Source: Deltaproteobacteria bacterium
GTDB lineage: Bacteria; Myxococcota; Kuafuiibacteriia; Kuafuiibacteriales; Kuafuiibacteriaceae
Length of the DNA stretch: 64,000 nt
Direction: 5' to 3'
Assembly: GCA_016713425.1 (NCBI GenBank)
Contig: JADJPE010000005.1
Location: forward strand, 3,038,001-3,102,000
The notes beneath the pieces are model-generated. The model ran no database searches. It worked only from the letters and a program-made list of their open reading frames with translations, and was not told the origin of the DNA. Positions 27,261-37,952 of this stretch are shown piece by piece. The position numbers were made by a program, and so were the translations under genes. Numbering within the stretch: position 1 is the stretch's first letter; each line of letters opens with the position of its first letter.

Positions 27261-28556
27261 CTACCCATTCGCTGCGAGCCGACGGAAGATCTCCTTCGCG
27301 AGGCCCGACGCATCGAATCGGTGGTCGTTTGCGAGCACGGCGACGCCGATCCCGATCTCCGAAGAGAAGATCATGAACGACGAGAAGCCGCCCGTGGTTC
27401 CGGCCTTCAGGAACACCTGAGCCCCCGCCTCCTGGCCGATGGCGATCGCGAGCCCCATTTCGGCCCCGGGCTCGGGACCAACGTCCGCCTGGGGCGAGAG
27501 AAGGAGCGCCATGGGAAGCGCGATCGTGGACGGAGGCGCGATGCCGGCTTCCATGAAACGAACAAGATCTGCGCCGGTCGAACGCAACGCCCCGGCGGCC
27601 TCGATCGTGTCGATCACATTCGGAGGCACCACAGTGCCGGCGTCGTAACCATGGGCTCGTCGGTCGGCTAGGGCTCCGGAAGCGTCGATCCGAGTGTCCT
27701 TCATGCCGATTCTGGTTGCGATCACGTCTTCGATGAGATCGTCGTAGGAGGCCTTTCTGTTGAGAAGGGACAGCACATGCCCGAGAAGACCGATGCCGAC
27801 GTTCGAGTAGGCGTACTCGGTCCCAGGGACGGACGCGGTGCGACAACGAGCAAGGAACTCGTAGAGAAGCGCCGGCGTGTATCCGGCGGCAGGATTCGGG
27901 GGAGAGCCCACGAGGTTCGGCGGCATCTGCGGGAGACCCGAGGTGTGCGTCGCCAAGTGCCGAAGCGTGATCGGTGCGCACGACGCGGAGGGCACGACGG
28001 TCTCGCTCGGAAGGTACTGGGCCGCCGGGTCGTCCAGCGCGACTCGCCCGTCGACGACGTGCTGGGCAAGCAGAAGGCCTGTGATCACCTTTGTAATGGA
28101 GCCGATCTCGAAGACGGTGTCAGCCTTCGGGATGATGCTGCCTCCCTTGGTCGTCGTTCCGTAGCCTAGGACATCCCGGAGCGTCGGGCCTACGACTGCG
28201 ATCGAGAGGCCGATGGCCTTTCCGGCAGCGCCCTCCGGATCTACGAGCGGGCGAACGAGCTCGTCGATCTCGGACCGCATCTCGGCATCGAGGGGTATTG
28301 CGGCGAAGTCTCCACTCTCGTCGGCCGCCGCCCCGTCTAGCCCCCCAGCATTGTCGACCCCTGCATCGTCGACCCCGGCGTCTGCGGATGGGGAGCCAGC
28401 GTCTTGGCCCGCGTCGTTTTCGACTTGGCCAGCCTCCGAAGGATCGAAGCCCGAGGCCGAACACCCCAGAGACAGCAATACGAGGACCGACGCGCTCGAC
28501 AGGGCCGCGCTCAAGAGGCGTCGACGAGTTCTTTGGGGGGTCGGTCTTCGAGTCAT
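27261..28556 (-). CDS. Serine hydrolase lipoprotein (class C beta-lactamase family)
   Basis: A 431-residue protein. Residues 1-32 form an arginine-rich lipoprotein signal ending in a lipobox (LLSLGC). A flexible Asp-Ala-Gly linker covers about 35-85. The rest is a Beta-lactamase (PF00144) domain with the catalytic SxxK in EIGSITKVITG, the YxN in YAYSNVG and a third-motif equivalent in KAGTTGG. Members are esterases, D-aminopeptidases or penicillin-binding hydrolases; the substrate cannot be told. It faces away from the NHL lipoprotein gene, with 470 bp between them. Confidence 0.88.
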   Translation of the reverse strand: MTRRPTPQRTRRRLLSAALSSASVLVLLSLGCSASGFDPSEAGQVENDAGQDAGSPSADAGVDDAGVDNAGGLDGAAADESGDFAAIPLDAEMRSEIDELVRPLVDPEGAAGKAIGLSIAVVGPTLRDVLGYGTTTKGGSIIPKADTVFEIGSITKVITGLLLAQHVVDGRVALDDPAAQYLPSETVVPSASCAPITLRHLATHTSGLPQMPPNLVGSPPNPAAGYTPALLYEFLARCRTASVPGTEYAYSNVGIGLLGHVLSLLNRKASYDDLIEDVIATRIGMKDTRIDASGALADRRAHGYDAGTVVPPNVIDTIEAAGALRSTGADLVRFMEAGIAPPSTIALPMALLLSPQADVGPEPGAEMGLAIAIGQEAGAQVFLKAGTTGGFSSFMIFSSEIGIGVAVLANDHRFDASGLAKEIFRRLAANG

Positions 28557-29024
28557 ATGCTGGAACGAACCCGCCGTGCGCCGTCGAGTTGTGCCGAGCG
28601 GCCGTCTCGGTTCGTCCTCTGCGACGCGCCCCCACCGACGGTCAGTTAGTTTGAGGGCACATAACGGACTCTTGAGCGTGTCTACTCCAGCTTCTTCTCA
28701 GACCCGTCGCTTTCTCCTCCCGACAGCGTGGCGTTCTACTGCGCGCTGCCGATCAGAAGCAGGGAGCATCAATGGGAGAGAGCCCAAGACCTACGTGTCG
28801 GCGGGAAGAGTGGTGGCGGCAGGTCGCGGTTGTTCATCAGCGTATCGTTCGCATCAAGTCGCTCGGTGGAGCGTGACCAGTGAGGCTTCGGCTGCAGGCC
28901 CCGAGACCTGCCCCTTTTCTTGGCTCCGCAAGGCGCTTTGCAGCGGGTTTCTGTGCCGATACAGCCGGCGTCAGGCGATCGGCGCTTGCCATGGGCCCAT
29001 CAGCTCGGCCACCCCTGCTCAGTG
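28557..29024. other. Intergenic region between divergent lipoprotein genes
   Basis: No convincing gene was found. The region must contain both promoters; no strong -35/-10 pair could be picked by eye. A short dyad GCAGG/CCTGC lies near 28893-28912. Confidence 0.5.
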
Positions 29025-32000
29025 ATGTTGGCATTCACCTGTGCCCCGAGGCCTGCGACCCCGTACAGATCCAGATCCTCTAGGCACCCAAGTTGCCCCG
29101 CCGCCCCCATCGTCGTGGCCCTTGGGGCCGCCTTGCTGCATCTCTATGGCTGCGGTGAGCTGCGCACTCGAGCGACGCCCGATGCGGGCGCGGCGGCAGA
29201 TGGCGCGGCCTCCGCGAACGTCATGCTGGAGGTAGAGCACGTCGGTGATGGTGACGGCGTGGTCCGATCCGATCCCCTCGGCCTCGAATGCACCAAGACC
29301 TCTTCGACGCCGTCGACCTGTCGGGCGCGTTTCCTCCGAGGAACAACCGTGGCTCTGGTCGCGATTCCGCATCCAAGTTCCGTGGTCGAGGGTTGGTCTG
29401 TCAGCGAGTGCCTGGACGGGACCCGATGCCTGATCGAAGCGCAGCGCGACGAGCGGATTCAGGTGAGATTCTCACGCAAGCGCCATCAGGTCTTGTTGGG
29501 TCGACAGGGAGATGGCCAAGGCCACGTCCGGAGCTTGGATGGCGCGCTCGAATGCGGCGAGCGATGTAGCGCAAGCATACCCTCGGGCACGACCCTGATG
29601 CTCGAGGCCACACCTCTTGCGGGCTCGACGTTCGCGGGCTGGAGCGGCGACTGCTCGGGGTCGGGTCCAACGTGTCGTCTCACGGTCGATGAGACCCGCG
29701 TCGTTGGCGCAGCCTTCGATTTGGGCAAGGTCTCTCTTTCGGTCTCGGTCAGTGGCGACGGTGAGGGCGTGCTTCGCACGGCGGATGGATTGATCGCCTG
29801 TCCTGGTCGGTGCTCCGCAAGCTACGACGTCGGAACTTCGGTACGGCTTGAGGCCTACGCTGACCAGAAGTCCTTCTTGGGAGAGTGGACCGGCGCCTGT
29901 ACGCCCGATCGCGGCAGTTCTCTCGGGCCCAGCCCGACCTGTGAGCTGAAGCTCGAGGCCGCGACGAATGTCGGTCTCAGCTTCGTGGCGGCGCGTGTCG
30001 TGGTTGAGAAGACGGGCGATGGCGCGGGGCGTGTCGTGTCCGAACCTGAGGGGATCGATTGTGGCGACACGTGCGAGCACCGATTCAACGTCGATTCCGT
30101 GGTCGATCTGACCGCCGTCCCCGGACCCCACGCCGATTTTGCGGGATGGGGCAAGGATTGTGCTGCCGCGGGAACGGAGCCGACCAGCGAGACTTCGTGT
30201 CGTCTTGAGCTCTCGATTCCGCGGTCGCGGGATGTCTCCGCCGACTTCCGACGCAAGCAATACCGCTTGAGCGTTCAGCGGTCAGGCGATGGGGCGGGCG
30301 TGGTGAGGTCGGAGGCCGCGATTGACTGCGGAGATTTGTGCGAGGTTCAACTGCCGGCCGAGACGACGGTCGAGCTTCGCGCGACCCCTTCGGCGGGTTC
30401 GACCTTCCGAGGGTGGTCGGGGGCCTGCGCAGGAATGAACGAGACCTGTACTGTTTTGATGGATCGAGCGCGCTCGGTCACCGCGTCCTTCAATCGCAAT
30501 CTTGTCGAACTGACGGTGTCTGTCCTGGGTGATGGTGAGGGGGTTGTTCAGTCGGCCGACGCTACGATTGCTTGCCCGCCGGACTGCGCTGCGAGCTACC
30601 CCGAAGGGGAGTCGGTAACGTTGTCCGTGACGCCCAATACCGCCACGAGCGTCTTCGAGGGCTGGAGTGGTGCATGCTCTGGCGCGAACGGCTGCAGCGT
30701 ACGCTTGACCGAACCGAATACGTCCGTGGTTGCAACGCTCTCCCGCACTCGTATCTCCGTGAGCGTCGCCGGCCTGGGCAGCGGCGCGGTCACGATGTCG
30801 CCGGGCGGGATTCGATGCACGACGTCGTGTTCGCGAGCGTTCCCGAACAACACGCAGGTGACTCTGACCGCCGAGCCGTTGGGCCACGACATGTTCGAAG
30901 GATGGTCGGGCGCCTGCTCGGGCGCGACCGGAAGAACATGCCAGGTGACGGTGCGCGGCGTCGTTACGACCGCCGTGAGCTTCCGTAAGCCTCGCGTTCC
31001 GATCGTGCCGAACTCGAATCCGGACGCAACCCTCGTGCTTGGTCAAGACCGGTTTACCGACACAACGGACCACACGCCGGTCGACAATCTGTGGTCGCTA
31101 CGCGAACCGCGAGATTGCGGAAGCGACGGGACTCGGCTCTGGATCTCCGACTCGAGACACGCGCGCGTTCTTCAGTGGAATACCGAGCCGACGAGAAATG
31201 CCCAACCGGCCTCTCTCGTGCTCGGTCAGTCGTCGCCGAACTCGACCTCCACCGGCTCGGGCCTTTCCAGTGTCTCCGACTTCTTGAGCAGCATTGTCCC
31301 GTATCAGGGCGCGCTCTATCTCGCCGATTCACGTCACTCGAGGATTCTCGCCTGGAACACGCTTCCCACGGTGAGTGGGACGCCCGCCGACTATGTGATC
31401 GGCCAGGACTCGGTCACCTACGCCGGCGGAGGCGTCGGGAGGGCCATATTCTACCAGCCGCGCGGCGCGGTCTTCGCAGGGTCGAAGATGATCGTTGCGG
31501 ATTCGAGCAACAACCGGGTCCTGATCTTCAATCAGATTCCCCGTGCGACGGGGCGCGTCGACGCCGACGAAGTCTTGGGCCAGGAGGATTTCACCAGCAA
31601 GACGTTGTACACGGTTCCGGGAGCGGACGGCACGCTGCCCGCCGGCGCTGCGACACCACCCACCTCGGGGACCATGGCTGGGCCGTTCAACATCTCCTAC
31701 GATCCCGTCGGCGATCGCCTGTACGTGCCCGATACCGGCAACCATCGCGTGCTGGTTTGGAACGGGATTCCACGCAGTGTCCGGGGAACAGTTACGCCTG
31801 CGAGCTTCGTGATAGGACAGCCTGACGGTGCGAGCATTGAGCGAAATCGCGGGCGGACGACCGAGCCGCTGGATGGGACCATGCTCGCTTCGCCTCGTGC
31901 CGCGATCGTCGCCTACGGAAGCCTCTTTGTTTCGGACGCCGGCAATCGCCGAGTCCTCATTTGGACGCCTCCGCCGGACGGCCCCAACGTTCCCGCAACC

Positions 32001-32153
32001 GCTGTGCTTGGACAGCGCGACGTCGGCTCCTTCGTACCGACGTCGGCCCTCGCGAATAGCTTCGACCCGTGGGGGCTGTGCGCAATGAACAGCCATCTCT
32101 ACGTAGTATCTCTTGGCCAGAATCGCGTCCTTCGGTTTGATCTCAACCCTTAG
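29025..32153 (+). CDS. Lipoprotein with seven InlB-like B repeats and an NHL propeller
   Basis: About 1040 residues. A hydrophobic stretch ending in a lipobox (LLHLYGC) lies 55 residues after the ATG at 29025, so the real start may be a later alternative codon. Seven repeats of about 75 residues follow, each of the form GDGxGxVxS..C...C....G..V.L.A.P..GS.F.GW.G.C....C.V, which matches the divergent InlB B-repeat domain (PF18998). From about residue 680 come NHL-type blades (VLGQ.. and LWISDSRHARVLQWN, LYVPDTGNHRVLVWN), giving a probable beta-propeller. Such proteins are cell-surface binding or scaffold proteins; the ligand is unknown. Confidence 0.85.
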   Translation: MLAFTCAPRPATPYRSRSSRHPSCPAAPIVVALGAALLHLYGCGELRTRATPDAGAAADGAASANVMLEVEHVGDGDGVVRSDPLGLECTKTSSTPSTCRARFLRGTTVALVAIPHPSSVVEGWSVSECLDGTRCLIEAQRDERIQVRFSRKRHQVLLGRQGDGQGHVRSLDGALECGERCSASIPSGTTLMLEATPLAGSTFAGWSGDCSGSGPTCRLTVDETRVVGAAFDLGKVSLSVSVSGDGEGVLRTADGLIACPGRCSASYDVGTSVRLEAYADQKSFLGEWTGACTPDRGSSLGPSPTCELKLEAATNVGLSFVAARVVVEKTGDGAGRVVSEPEGIDCGDTCEHRFNVDSVVDLTAVPGPHADFAGWGKDCAAAGTEPTSETSCRLELSIPRSRDVSADFRRKQYRLSVQRSGDGAGVVRSEAAIDCGDLCEVQLPAETTVELRATPSAGSTFRGWSGACAGMNETCTVLMDRARSVTASFNRNLVELTVSVLGDGEGVVQSADATIACPPDCAASYPEGESVTLSVTPNTATSVFEGWSGACSGANGCSVRLTEPNTSVVATLSRTRISVSVAGLGSGAVTMSPGGIRCTTSCSRAFPNNTQVTLTAEPLGHDMFEGWSGACSGATGRTCQVTVRGVVTTAVSFRKPRVPIVPNSNPDATLVLGQDRFTDTTDHTPVDNLWSLREPRDCGSDGTRLWISDSRHARVLQWNTEPTRNAQPASLVLGQSSPNSTSTGSGLSSVSDFLSSIVPYQGALYLADSRHSRILAWNTLPTVSGTPADYVIGQDSVTYAGGGVGRAIFYQPRGAVFAGSKMIVADSSNNRVLIFNQIPRATGRVDADEVLGQEDFTSKTLYTVPGADGTLPAGAATPPTSGTMAGPFNISYDPVGDRLYVPDTGNHRVLVWNGIPRSVRGTVTPASFVIGQPDGASIERNRGRTTEPLDGTMLASPRAAIVAYGSLFVSDAGNRRVLIWTPPPDGPNVPATAVLGQRDVGSFVPTSALANSFDPWGLCAMNSHLYVVSLGQNRVLRFDLNP

Positions 32154-32157
32154 CGGG

Positions 32158-32176
32158 CCGCCGCTGCTTTCGGCGG
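32158..32176 (+). terminator. Possible terminator hairpin
   Basis: CCGCCG, seven-nt loop, CGGCGG just after the stop of the NHL lipoprotein gene, between convergent genes. No T-tract follows, so intrinsic termination is uncertain. Confidence 0.3.
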
Positions 32177-32312
32177 AATGAGCTCGAGATCTAGGCGATT
32201 GCGGGGGCGGTGCACGTGAGAAGCAGCTGATCATGCCGGGTTCGGAGCGAGCTCATGTCGCCTGCCAACTGGCGAAGAATCCCCGCGCATCGTTCGGCTC
32301 ATCGCGCGTGGC

Positions 32313-34205
32313 CTAGCGCATAAGGAATCGCTCAGCGAAGGCGAGCGAACCCAGGACTCCGAGGAGCTGAGCGTGATCGGTGTTTGACAGGGAGAAGAGC
32401 CGTCCCGCCTGCATGTCGCGCACGAACGCGTGTGCCCGCCCTGGATCGACGACTTCGGCGAGCGCCGGCGAATCGAGAGTTTCATCGATGACCTGTACGA
32501 GTGCCGCGTCGTGCCTCATCAGGTTGAATCCAACGAGGCTCCCACGACCGCCGACGCCAGGGAGACGGCGAAGCCGCGGCATGACGGGCGCTGCGACGTT
32601 GCTGTGCACGGCTCGGCGGAGCATCCGTCGGATCAGGTGGCCCGGAGGAACGCGGGTTGGCACGGGAGACCTGAGCAGATGATCGCGAAGCGGAAGGCCC
32701 GTGTTGGCGTAGATCACGTCCCTCAGCATCGGCAGCGATCGCCACACCATGAACTGATAGAAGTTTCGGCCGAAGAGCCACGTTGCGGGCAGCTTCAACA
32801 TCAAGTTCGTGTAGGCCGTTCCGAGATGCGGGCTTGCTTGCGCCACCGACATGTGGCCCGTAATCGTGCAGTTGAAAGTGAAGGCCGGTGCTCGCACGCC
32901 CAGCGCCCAGGCGGTGATCCGGTGGGCTGCTGTCGGTCCGGAGATATCGGACAACGAGTCGAGGAGCGAGCGCTGGGCCTCTTTGAGAAGATGATCGATA
33001 GCGTCGCGCCGGAAGACGCGCGAAAGCTGGACGGCGTTGAACCGGCAGCGATGCAGTACGAACTCCTCGATGAGCCACTCGGCCCAGCGCGGATTCTCGT
33101 AGAGTCGCGATGGCACGATCGCCCCGGCCAGGGCGTCACCAGGTCCGCCTCCAACCAGAAAACGGTCGTGCTGAAGCATGTGACGGAGCGACGCCACAGT
33201 CCCAACCGGGGTGTGGAGGCTCGTCATCGGGCCGGTGAGCTTCGCGGCGACGCGTCCGTTGTCGCCTACGGTTCCCACCTCGATCGGGACCAATTCGTGT
33301 CGCAGTCCCAGCCTCTCGGCAACCTGCCCTGCAACTTTGTGCTCGGTTGATGGGGCTCCGCGAGTCACCCGAGTTTGGGCGTAGAACCGGTCTCTCGGCA
33401 CTCCGGCCGCGATCAAGCGGCTGTCGAGGCCGCCACTCAATGCGATGAAGCCGGCTCGGCCTCGGCAGGCGAGCGCGGTCGATGCGCACAGAGCTTCAAA
33501 GGCTGCATCGGCATGTCGCTCAGGGTCGAGGTCATCCTGCACATCGTACGCGAGCCGCCAGTAGCGACGGAACTGCGGATTGCCACTTGCGATCTTGAGA
33601 TGAGTCGCGGGCTGAAGTCGGACCACGTCTCGAAACATGGTTCGGTGCCCCAGCGTATGCTCGAACTGGAGCATCTGAAAGATGCCCAGGATGTCGTACC
33701 GCGGTGCCTCACCGACAATGCGGTGCAGGAACGCAAGGTGGGTGGAAACGGCCGTCCTGCCACCGCGCGACACCACGTACAGCGGCCGCGCGGCGAAGCG
33801 ATCATTGACGAAGTGAATTACGTTCAAGCTGGGCTCGACGAGCATCGCGATGAACTCACCGTCGGCTTCCTCGAAGTAGCGCACGAGTAATTCGCTTGGA
33901 GTGTCCATCTCGAAGAGCTTGGAGTTCCCGGGGCTGTGTTCGCCTTGTATGCGGGCATAGCCGACGACGACAACGACTCGACCTTGAGAGAATGTGTAGA
34001 CGCTGTGCCGATCTGGACCGCTTGGATCGTGAGCGTGCAGGCCACAGCTTGACTCTGTCGTCCAGGCATCTACGGAGGCTGGTGATGTCGAAAGTCCACC
34101 ATTCGGCTGGAATCCGCCAAGCTTGAGCCCCCACAGCTCGGCGTCGGGGCTGGGGACGCCTTGGCCGAACGCCAGGCTAGACGAAAGGCCGGCAAGGAGC
34201 GACAT
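32313..34205 (-). CDS. Asparagine-synthase-like protein
   Basis: A 630-residue protein with a class-II glutamine amidotransferase-like N-terminal half (residues 70-210: RVVVVVGYARI, ELLVRYFEEADGEFIAMLVE). The asparagine synthase domain carries the PP-loop SGGLDSR at about 256-262. The catalytic Cys2 of true asparagine synthetase is not visible at the N-terminus, so glutamine hydrolysis is doubtful. Homologues without Cys2 occur in polysaccharide, lasso-peptide and other modification clusters, where they form amide bonds. No such cluster surrounds it here; its neighbours are the NHL lipoprotein and a truncated oxidoreductase. Confidence 0.85.
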   Translation of the reverse strand: MSLLAGLSSSLAFGQGVPSPDAELWGLKLGGFQPNGGLSTSPASVDAWTTESSCGLHAHDPSGPDRHSVYTFSQGRVVVVVGYARIQGEHSPGNSKLFEMDTPSELLVRYFEEADGEFIAMLVEPSLNVIHFVNDRFAARPLYVVSRGGRTAVSTHLAFLHRIVGEAPRYDILGIFQMLQFEHTLGHRTMFRDVVRLQPATHLKIASGNPQFRRYWRLAYDVQDDLDPERHADAAFEALCASTALACRGRAGFIALSGGLDSRLIAAGVPRDRFYAQTRVTRGAPSTEHKVAGQVAERLGLRHELVPIEVGTVGDNGRVAAKLTGPMTSLHTPVGTVASLRHMLQHDRFLVGGGPGDALAGAIVPSRLYENPRWAEWLIEEFVLHRCRFNAVQLSRVFRRDAIDHLLKEAQRSLLDSLSDISGPTAAHRITAWALGVRAPAFTFNCTITGHMSVAQASPHLGTAYTNLMLKLPATWLFGRNFYQFMVWRSLPMLRDVIYANTGLPLRDHLLRSPVPTRVPPGHLIRRMLRRAVHSNVAAPVMPRLRRLPGVGGRGSLVGFNLMRHDAALVQVIDETLDSPALAEVVDPGRAHAFVRDMQAGRLFSLSNTDHAQLLGVLGSLAFAERFLMR

Positions 34206-34351
34206 CGTGGCGATCTCGCACTCTGGTATCTTGCGGTCAAGCGGCTGACCATGGCCCCTCGCCGCTGCCGGCGTTGGATAGAGAATTCCGGCGATTCTCG
34301 TCGAGCCCGTAACGAAGAGTGGTCGCCAGGCGCGCGCCTGGTTAGGTGTTG

Positions 34352-35309
34352 TCAGCCGAGGCCTTCCAAGACGTGGTGGGCGACCCGAAGGCCGTCGATC
34401 GCGGCACTCATGATGCCACCGGCGTAGCCCGGGCCCTCGCCGGAGACATAGAGTCCTCGGAAGCCTGGCACCTCGAACGATGTGGCATCTCGCGGGATGC
34501 GAATCGGTGATGACGTGCGCGACTCGATGGCCAGGAGGTTGCCGGCGTTCGAACCATAGCCAGGGATGATGCGGTCGAATCGGCGGATTGCTTCGACGAG
34601 CGGCTGATGGATGAGGGGCGGCAGGACGTCGGCGAGATCACAAGGCACGAGTCCGGGACGAAAGTGAGAGTGGGCGAGCTGTCCGCTCGCGCGCCCGCGC
34701 ACAAGATCGCTCGCGCACATCGCGGGAGCCCGATACCCCCCTTGGCCGGCCTCGAAGGTCTGGCGCTCCAGGAGTCTTTGAAACTCAACGCCAGCCAGCG
34801 GGCTATCGCCACATCCGAGCGCCGACATGTCGGTCGGATCGACTTGCACGACGACACCCGAGTTTGCGAAGGGCGTGGAGCGACGCGCCGACGACATGCC
34901 GTTGACCACCATCAGTCCAGGTTCCGTCGCGGTCGGGACGATCATACCGCCTGGACACATGCAGAACGAATAGACGCCGCGTTGGCCCACCTGGTGGGTG
35001 AGTCGGTAGTCGGCCGGCGGCAGCGTCGAGGGGCGAGGCTTCTTGCCGAGATGATACTGAGCCTTGTCTATGAGCGCTTGCGGATGTTCGGCGCGCACGC
35101 CGACGGCGAAGGACTTTGCCTCCATCGGAACGCCATCAGCCAAGAGCCCCTCAAACGTGTCACGCGCTGAGTGCCCGATCGCGAGAACGACTTTCGCTGC
35201 GTCGAGGTGTCCGATCGACTGGACGTCGACGCCCACGATGCGTCCGCCTTCCGCCAGGATACGGTTCATTCGTGCTTCGAAATGAATCGCGACCCCGAGA
35301 TCGAGGAGC
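34352..35309 (-). pseudogene. FAD-dependent oxidoreductase (COG2509 type), 5'-truncated
   Basis: About 319 residues remain. They include CMCPGGMIVPTATEPG, an ANSGVVVQV stretch and the C-terminal FAD-binding glycine motif GLYVSGEGPGYAGGIMSAA, all typical of the uncharacterised FAD-dependent dehydrogenases of COG2509. The coding frame continues upstream of the ATG at 35269 and is cut at 35309 by IS91 copy G, so the N-terminal dinucleotide-binding region (usually over 150 residues) is gone. Probably inactive. Confidence 0.85.
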
Positions 35310-36545
35310 TCACCTTCATTCAGCGATTCACGAAGACCCTGAACATCTCACCCCATCTTCATGTGCTCGTTCTCGACGGAGTCTTTGCGAACGAAGAAGA
35401 GGGTCCCCGTTTCGTCGAATGCCCAGCCCCAACGAATCGAGACCTTCTTTCGTTGGCCCAAAGGGTCTTCAAGAAGATGGAGAAATTTCTCGCGAAGAGC
35501 GGATATCTCCGAAGCGAGTCGGACGCTCTTGAGGAAGCATCGCTGACACCCGTGGAGCGCTGGTATGTGCGGGGCCTCGCGGAGCCATCGATGCTGTCGC
35601 CAAGTCGCATCGTGGACGTCAAGTCCACGGCGATCGAGTGTGGTGGATTCAGTGTTCATGCTCAGGTTCGTGTTGCCCAAGGCGATCGACGAGGACGAGA
35701 AAGGCTCTGCCTATATGCGGCCCGTCCGCCTTTCGCCGAAGGTCAACTTCGCATGACCGATGATGGCCGAGTTCGGCTGACGCTTCGTCGTCCAGCGAAG
35801 AACGGCCAGGGTGCGATCGTTCTATCACCGGTTCAGTTTCTGAGGCGCCTCGCGTGGCTCGTTCCTCCCCGGCGCAGCATCAGGTTCGCTATGCGGGAGT
35901 TCTGGCCTCGGCCTCGAAAGTGCGGCGCGCGATTGTCCCAAGGCCCGCACCGGTTCTTCAGCTCGCCTTCCCGATCGAGAACATGAGGCCTCGGGTTCAG
36001 AAACATCGCATGTCGTGGGCCAAACTGTTGGCCCGCGTCTATTCGATTGATGGAGAGCGCTGCTTGAGCTGTGGCGGCCCACTTAGGCCGATCGGTGCGG
36101 TGACTGAATCGAGTCACGTCGCGCAGACTCTCGGTCGGATGCGACGGCAGCGATGCGCTCGAGATCCCCCTCAGCTCGCCCTCGATCTCTGATCGACTCC
36201 ACAAACCAACCCAAGGTCCCAAGCTTCGGGGCTCGGTGCTTCTTGTCCGGGCGGTCGCACGGTTCGTCTGCTGAGGGAGAGGTACGTCTGAACGCTGCGC
36301 GCAGGCTACGGAACTCAACGGCAGTCCCGTCTTGTGGCGTTCCAAACCGGCCAGACTGCGCGCAACATGTGACTCGTCGCACACCTGCGTCGGTTCTCCG
36401 ACTGCTCCGGGCATGGTATCGACGACGCATGGTGAGTCGAAGCCGATTGATTGCCCTATCGGCCCCTGCGTCGGTTCTCCGACTGCTCCGGGCATGGTAT
36501 CGACGACGCATGGTGAGTCGAAGCCGATTGATTGCCCTATCGGCC
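35310..36545 (+). mobile_element. IS91-like element copy G, 5'-truncated, with doubled 3' end
   Basis: Identity begins at TCACCTTCATTCAGCG (equivalent to about 4434 of the reference, before the HLH codons) and runs to the hairpin at 36442-36463. The last 81 bp of the element are then repeated once more, so a second hairpin ends at 36545. The transposase lacks its zinc-binding region and is frameshifted. Confidence 0.92.
36384..36545 (+). repeat. 81-bp tandem duplication of the IS91 3' end
   Basis: Units are 36384-36464 and 36465-36545, apparently identical. Each ends with the terminal hairpin and the invariant C. The second unit starts exactly at the end of the first, so it looks like a very short one-ended insertion immediately next to an existing origin end, or a re-initiation product. 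Confidence 0.95.
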
Positions 36546-36902
36546 TCTACCTGCCCCGCTGCGCCACGGCTTGGCCCGCTTATGCACCGTGAAGCTCGAT
36601 CCCTCCAAGAGCAGTGAGAGCTCCCCGGTCGACACGGTCTTCGCGCCAGGATGTGCCGCAAACTTCAGCAGCGTCCGCAAACGTCCACCCTCGAAGCGAC
36701 GACTGACGAGATACAAGCCGTAGCGGTCACCCACTAGGACTCGGATCTGCGTCCGATCCTTCCGCACGAACACGATGCAGTCTCCGTCGTATGGCTCTGC
36801 GCCGAGCCGATAAGCCTCGGCGAGGAGTCCGTCATGTTGTCGACGAAAATCGACCCTGTGTTCAGCAAGAAGAACACGTCTCACGGTTACGGGCAGCATA
36901 CT
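36546..36902 (-). pseudogene. tnpB: IS66 TnpB, last residues lost
   Basis: About 118 residues of the IS66 Orf2 family remain: HRVDFRRQHDGLLAEAYRLG, then GDCIVFVRKDRTQIRVLVGD and LYLVSRRFEGGRL. The ATG at 36902 is chosen because the longer frame to 36953 overlaps the upstream gene and lacks homology. The 3' end runs into the IS91 copy G boundary, so a few C-terminal residues and the whole tnpC gene have been removed. Confidence 0.85.
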
Positions 36903-37375
36903 CGGCCGCCTTCCTTTGCACGCGGCTCCAAAAGCCGCACCCGAACCGACCAAGCGCCCACGCGCAGTTCGAAACCTTGTTCCATAGCCCCAGCATCAAC
37001 GAGCGGTTCCGCACATCCGAACGTCGGCGCGTCGACCACAGAAAACACGCGGACGTTCGTCTCCGCCGTCTCTCGCGACCTCGTCGACGCTGCGCTCGGT
37101 GCGCTTCCTGCGCCCCGCCGTTTCTTCCAGGCTGCCATCTGGCTAAACGACACCCCACAGGAACGATGGACCTCATTGGCCGACACACCCGTCTCCAGTG
37201 CATTCAGTGTCGATAACCTCAGGTCATCTGGAATTCGCGTGCCTCGGGGGTGCATCCTCCGAAATTGCTCAAAGCGCTCCGCGAGATCGGCCACCGCTGA
37301 GAATTTGCTTTTCGGCCGGCCAGATTCGCGTCGGAAACGAATGGGCGTGGACTGTGACTGCAATGCTTTGTGCAT
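36887..37375 (-). CDS. IS66 TnpA-like helix-turn-helix protein
   Basis: A 162-residue protein with an N-terminal helix-turn-helix (LETGVSANEVHRSCGVSFSQ then AAWKKRRG), overlapping tnpB by 16 bp as in IS66 elements. The second half (FSVVDAPTF ... ELRVGAWSVRVRL) resembles the C-terminal strand region of IS66 TnpA proteins. The element it belongs to was cut by IS91 copy G. Confidence 0.65.
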   Translation of the reverse strand: MHKALQSQSTPIRFRRESGRPKSKFSAVADLAERFEQFRRMHPRGTRIPDDLRLSTLNALETGVSANEVHRSCGVSFSQMAAWKKRRGAGSAPSAASTRSRETAETNVRVFSVVDAPTFGCAEPLVDAGAMEQGFELRVGAWSVRVRLLEPRAKEGGRVCCP

Positions 37376-37459
37376 ATAACCTCCCGTCGAACAGATCCTT
37401 CGACGAAGCCTAACCTACGCGGCGCTGACTCAATCGTCAGGGGCCCGTCCATGCACTGC

Positions 37460-37950
37460 TTACGCTCGATCGAGGGACGATAGGCATCTTCGTAGCCAAC
37501 GGCGATGGGAGCGCCGTCGACAGCATCCCCGATGACCCCGCGACTCGAAGCACGCCGGGGGTTTCATTGGCTAATTCCCCGCTCGAGTGGGACCCGTCCG
37601 TTGACGATGACGCCTACAGCGCACCTTTTGCCTGGATTGGGACTCCTCGGTGAGACCTCCAGCCACAGTACTTCGAACGACTCAGGAAAGAGCGCACCGC
37701 AGATCTCAGCGAGTCCCGCAGCGCCGTGATGCGTCTAGACAGGCTCACCTCGAAACCACTCGCCCCATCGACGACTGAAGATCGCTTTTGCGCGAAGAGC
37801 GTAGCGTGAGGAGCACGGCCCGGTGATTGACCGTCTCGTCTCCCAGTCCTGCCGGCGCGCCTCCTTTGGTCTCTACTGGGTTCGGGAGCTTCTGCAGACG
37901 GGGACCTCCAACGTTAGGGATGGGAGGCGCGATAGGCTGTGTTTGGCTTA
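37460..37950. other. Region without a recognisable gene
   Basis: A plus-strand frame at about 37471-37652 gives a plausible acidic peptide (SVDDDAYSAPFAWIGTPR end) without start or homology and may be a decayed gene tail. Nothing else was identified. Confidence 0.3.
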
Positions 37951-37952
37951 GG

